Below, piece after piece: positions 35,852-40,028 of a stretch of DNA of 40,028 nt. The stretch lies in assembly GCA_030605095.1 (NCBI GenBank), contig JAUWBJ010000004.1, positions 1 through 40,028 of the forward strand. The letters run 5' to 3'. The first letter of the stretch is position 1. Each line of letters starts with the position of its first letter. The notes under the pieces were generated by a model. The model was not told the origin of the DNA. It ran no database searches and worked only from the letters and a program-made list of their open reading frames with translations. The stretch comes from Candidatus Omnitrophota bacterium (lineage in GTDB: Bacteria > Omnitrophota > Gorgyraeia > JABMRN01 > RBG-13-46-9). A program made the position numbers and the translations under genes.

Positions 35852-36583
35852 ATGCTCTTGGCAATAGATATAGGAAATACTAATATCAGTTTAGCGGTTA
35901 TAAGCAAAGACGGAAGCATAAAAAAAAGATATCACACACCTACGCATAAGCTTAGTCTAATGCCCATACTAAAAAAGCTCCAAAAAAGAATAGATAGAAT
36001 ATTTATCGTGTCCGTAGTTCCCAAAACGCTCAGAGAGGTTAAGAGCAGTTTAAAGAAGAAATTTAAGAATACAAGAATATTCGTTGTCGGCAAAGATGTA
36101 AAAGTCCCGCTAAAATCCCTCTACAATAAACGGGAAATAGGCGAGGATAGGCTCGCTACGGCCTTTGCGGCCAAATCGCTCTACGGCTTACCTATATTAA
36201 TTATAGATTTCGGGACAGCCGTTACGTTTGATGTTGTTTCCAAAAAGGGGGTGTACCTCGGCGGCCTGATACTGCCGGGAATAAAAATGTCTTTGGAATC
36301 GTTGTCCGAAAGGACAGCCATGCTCCCGAAAACACACCTTAAGAAAACACGTTTCTTTATCGGCAAAGATACAACCTCAAGCATAAGAAGCGGGATGATT
36401 TACGGCTATAGCGCAATTTGCGAAGGATTAGTGGCGTTATTCAGAAAGAAAATCGGTAAAAATATAAAAGTAGTTGCGACTGGAGGGGATGCCCCGCTTA
36501 TAAGTCGTTATACTCCATCAATGAAGAGGATAGATTTAGACCTTTCCTTAAAAGGCCTCTATTTTTTGAACAGGGTTGATTAA
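35852..36583 (+). CDS. coaX: Type III pantothenate kinase
   Basis: Phosphorylates pantothenate, the first committed step to coenzyme A; type III enzymes need a monovalent cation and resist CoA feedback. The 243 residues are of usual length, with the N-terminal ASKHA ATP motif LAIDIGNTNISLAV, GEDRLATAFAA, the catalytic Asp in IIDFGTAVTFDVV, GGLILPGIKMSLESL, IRSGMIYGY and ATGGDAPLI. It starts 8 bases after birA with a weak GGTAGG site and is the last gene before a hairpin and the groESL promoter. Confidence 0.95.
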   Translation: MLLAIDIGNTNISLAVISKDGSIKKRYHTPTHKLSLMPILKKLQKRIDRIFIVSVVPKTLREVKSSLKKKFKNTRIFVVGKDVKVPLKSLYNKREIGEDRLATAFAAKSLYGLPILIIDFGTAVTFDVVSKKGVYLGGLILPGIKMSLESLSERTAMLPKTHLKKTRFFIGKDTTSSIRSGMIYGYSAICEGLVALFRKKIGKNIKVVATGGDAPLISRYTPSMKRIDLDLSLKGLYFLNRVD

Positions 36584-36631
36584 TTGCTTCTGAACCGGGT
36601 TGATGCGTTTATTTGCGTATCAACCCGGTTC
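36568..36631 (+). terminator. Strong hairpin after coaX with repeated left arm
   Basis: GAACCGGGTTGAT (36592-36604) pairs over 13 bp with ATCAACCCGGTTC (36619-36631). An extra near-copy of the left arm, GAACAGGGTTGAT (36568-36580), forms the last coaX codons. A clear U-tract does not follow, so termination is likely but not classic; the doubled left arm may allow two alternative stems. Confidence 0.65.
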
Positions 36632-36657
36632 ATTTAATCGGTTCAAAAAAAAAATAC

Positions 36658-36685
36658 TTGACAAATATTGCCATTCTTGTATAAT
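36658..36685 (+). promoter_or_regulatory. groESL promoter
   Basis: TTGACA (36658-36663), 16-base spacer, TATAAT (36680-36685): both boxes are consensus. The predicted start lies about 36692, immediately before the CIRCE element. Confidence 0.92.
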
Positions 36686-36695
36686 AAGCAATTTG

Positions 36696-36722
36696 TTAGC
36701 ACTCTATGAGATAGAGTGCTAA
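36696..36722 (+). promoter_or_regulatory. CIRCE operator (HrcA binding site)
   Basis: TTAGCACTC (36696-36704), nine bases, GAGTGCTAA (36714-36722): an exact match to the CIRCE consensus. It should bind HrcA near the start of the transcript, giving heat-shock control. hrcA itself is not in this window. Confidence 0.97.
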
Positions 36723-36766
36723 CTTTTCGGTTAAATTATTAATAGTTGAACTAAGGAGGTAAGTGT

Positions 36767-37054
36767 ATGAAAATTCAACCATTGGGAGACAGAATTTTAG
36801 TTGAGGTTCTTGAAGCGAAAGATAAGACAAAAGGTGGTATAGTTCTTCCTGATGCAGCTAAGGAAAAACCGCAAGAAGCGAAAGTAATCGCTGTAGGCAA
36901 GGGAAAGGTTTCAGAAGACGGAAAAGTAGTTCCTTTAGAGGTAAAAGCCGGAGATAAGATTCTATTCGGTAAATATAGCGGGACAGAAATTACAGTTGAC
37001 GATAAAGAGTATTTGATTTTGAAGGAAGAAGACGTATTGGCAATTATTGAATAG
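36767..37054 (+). CDS. groES: Co-chaperonin GroES
   Basis: The 95-residue lid of the GroEL chamber. N-terminal [15 protein letters not shown], the mobile-loop area [19 protein letters not shown], and the strand [16 protein letters not shown] are all typical. AAGGAGGT at 36753-36760 is an excellent ribosome site 6 bases before the ATG. It is the first gene under the CIRCE operator and lies 25 bases before groEL. Confidence 0.98.
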   Translation: MKIQPLGDRILVEVLEAKDKTKGGIVLPDAAKEKPQEAKVIAVGKGKVSEDGKVVPLEVKAGDKILFGKYSGTEITVDDKEYLILKEEDVLAIIE

Positions 37055-37076
37055 TTATAATAAAAAGGAGGAATGA

Positions 37077-38720
<1,644 letters not shown>

Positions 38721-38721
38721 A

Positions 38722-38746
38722 AACATTTTTGCGAAGCAAAAATGTT
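38722..38746 (+). terminator. Hairpin directly after groEL
   Basis: AACATTTTTGC (38722-38732), loop GAA, GCAAAAATGTT (38736-38746), a perfect 11-bp stem 1 base after the stop codon. It lacks a U-tract and may stabilise the mRNA end rather than end transcription. Confidence 0.75.
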
Positions 38747-38757
38747 CCATAGTAAGC

Positions 38758-38795
38758 AAAAAAGTAGGGCACACTTAAGTGTGCCCTACTTTTTT
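38758..38795 (+). terminator. Perfect 38-base palindrome, bidirectional terminator of groESL
   Basis: AAAAAAGTAGGGCACACTT is followed directly by its exact reverse complement, ending in TTTTTT. A strong intrinsic terminator in both orientations. Confidence 0.95.
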
Positions 38796-38869
38796 ATTCT
38801 GATACTCTCCAACCTATGTTTTACCCAAAAATGTTAAAAAGAAAAAAGCTAGATTGTTTTTACATTACT

Positions 38870-38901
38870 GTGACACTTCGAAAATCGATTTGTGGTATAA
38901 T
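38870..38901 (+). promoter_or_regulatory. Promoter of the last gene, extended -10 type
   Basis: TATAAT at 38896-38901 is preceded by TGG (38893-38895), an extended -10. A GTGACA at 38870-38875 is the only -35-like box but lies 20 bases away. The predicted start, near 38908, is about 3 bases before the ATG at 38911, which implies a nearly leaderless mRNA. Confidence 0.6.
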
Positions 38902-38910
38902 TTGCACAAA

Positions 38911-40028
38911 ATGAAAAAAATAATATCTTTAATTACGGTTCTTTGCTTTTTGCTAAGTAATGTTAGCTTCGCTTTAAGCCCGCCGGTTGTATTTGGCCCG
39001 CTCGGCGATGAAACCGATGAACAAAAATTATTAGTATTGGCCAAGGCATGCCTGATGGCAGAGCTTTCGGAAATTGACGACGCACGGGATATCGACGATG
39101 AAACTGATATCGAAAAAATTCGTGCAGCAGTTAGAAAAAGAGACATCTTTAGAAAAGTGCTACGACCATATACCGCAGAAGCACACCCCGACGCCCCCAT
39201 AAAAGTAACACCGTATTTTAACGAATCAAATAAAATAGAACAACTTACAGACCACATATTTTCAGTTTCTGTCTCTATCCAGAAAGGCGATGAAAGAATA
39301 AGAGAATATCGTTTACTTTTTTCGACGAAAAGAAACGGAAAACCTACCTTCCCAGTATTATGTACGGTAAAGGAACTTGATAAAGACTTGCTCGATAAAA
39401 TACGCGAACATGATACCCTGCCTCGAAGAACAGAAGCTGATGAAATTGCCATGGCAAATTACGATTGACACCAGCTATATGATGAGGAATTTCTGCAATG
39501 TACGCATAATACCGGAAGGGCTCATTTCTTTCCTAACTTAGGCCGGGCATATAGAGAAAAATATGAACAGATGGTTAAAAATATAATAAAAATCGCAAAT
39601 ATAAAAATTAGCCCATCCGATATGGAAAAGATACTCGATAAAGAATTATGGCTTATTCCTATTGCTCCGGATGATGAAGAAGCGAAAAAACGTCTTGAGA
39701 ATAACAAGCTTGTAATCTTTGACGAAAACGGTAACAGGTATGAAGTTCAAGGCCTTATGCATACGAGTGAAACAGCAATTCATATGTGTGTGCCTGGATG
39801 GCTCATTGATTCTTTAACTGGTAATAACAGGTATGAAACACCGGCTTCTGCGAGGGTTAGTAAAGAAGAGGCTGAATTAATACTTGAATACCGTTTAGCA
39901 AATGAACTTGGTAAAATGCTTGGTTACAAGCCAAGTAAATTTATAGAATCACAAAATGGAGAGGCATATGCAGCGAATCCAGCATCTAAAGAGGAGCTTA
40001 GGCAGGATTTTGTCTATCCAGAATTAAA
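38911..40028 (+). pseudogene. Large secreted/envelope protein with in-frame TGA, 3'-partial
   Basis: ATG 38911 opens a signal peptide: MKK, then IISLITVLCFLLSNVSFA, with likely cleavage after SFA, followed by LSPPVVFGPLGDE. This start is preferred to the upstream TTG at 38854 because it gives a normal signal peptide. After 185 codons there is a TGA (39466-39468); the same frame then stays open for 187 more codons to the window edge without a stop, in protein-like sequence (for example QLYDEEFLQCTHNTGRAHFF and GYKPSKFIESQNGEAYAANP). This fits one gene cut by a single nonsense change, a readthrough site, or a base error. The product is unrecognised; its layout resembles the start of a large exported protein, perhaps related to the giant gene at the other end. 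Confidence 0.7.

Noticed and set aside
39466-39520. Selenocysteine insertion at the in-frame TGA
   Set aside because: No stable hairpin of bacterial SECIS type is visible right after the TGA and no Cys-containing redox motif surrounds it.

Overview
The window is a contiguous stretch of bacterial chromosome with all convincing genes on the + strand, densely packed with 4-nt stop/start overlaps and moderate-to-low GC. Nothing in it fixes the taxon. Four traits together suggest a candidate phylum such as Omnitrophota (inference): a mosaic giant ORF, a second large ORF starting with a signal peptide, many small palindromes (some inserted in frame in housekeeping genes), and an archaeal-type phosphoglycerate mutase homologue among threonine genes. 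TGA is used as a normal stop by gpsA, hom, thrC, lysC, valS, nadC and uvrB, so the standard code applies.

Region 1 (1-17130) is one uninterrupted reading frame of at least 5,709 residues. It is open at the left edge, so its start lies outside the window. It is a patchwork: a long charged coiled-coil part, two membrane hairpins, seven XRE-type helix-turn-helix units in three tandemly duplicated modules, a DUF218 domain, one and a half phosphotransacetylase domains, five separate HExxH motifs in otherwise unrelated surroundings, HEAT-like and YD-like segments, and a distinct C-terminal domain. Short near-identical DNA seams and abrupt GC steps mark where blocks were joined.

Region 2 (17131-18129) is a small cassette: the giant gene's terminator hairpin, a good promoter followed at once by a leader-peptide/terminator arrangement, a 124-residue basic hypothetical protein, a 42-residue small ORF, a terminator, and then the promoter and structured 5' leader of the next operon.

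Region 3 (18130-36583) is a long run of metabolic and information genes: gpsA-hom-thrC-tRNA-Pro, a hairpin-rich spacer, an ApgM-like gene, cstA, lysC, cimA, valS, nadC, uvrB (carrying an intein in its P-loop), birA and coaX. hom, thrC and lysC give most of the aspartate-to-threonine route. No thrB is present, and the ApgM-like gene is a candidate for the homoserine kinase step. cimA opens the citramalate route to isoleucine, and cstA may import pyruvate or peptides. nadC, birA and coaX belong to NAD, biotin and CoA metabolism.

Region 4 (36584-38800) is a textbook groESL operon with a sigma70-type promoter and a perfect CIRCE operator, closed by strong terminators. Region 5 (38801-40028) starts a secreted or membrane-anchored large protein whose frame is cut by a single in-frame TGA and then stays open to the window edge.

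The most unusual items are the mosaic giant gene with DNA-level module seams, the intein carrying an XRE-type HTH, the leader of gpsA that can pair with its own ribosome binding site, the hairpin array behind tRNA-Pro, and the in-frame palindrome insertion in thrC.
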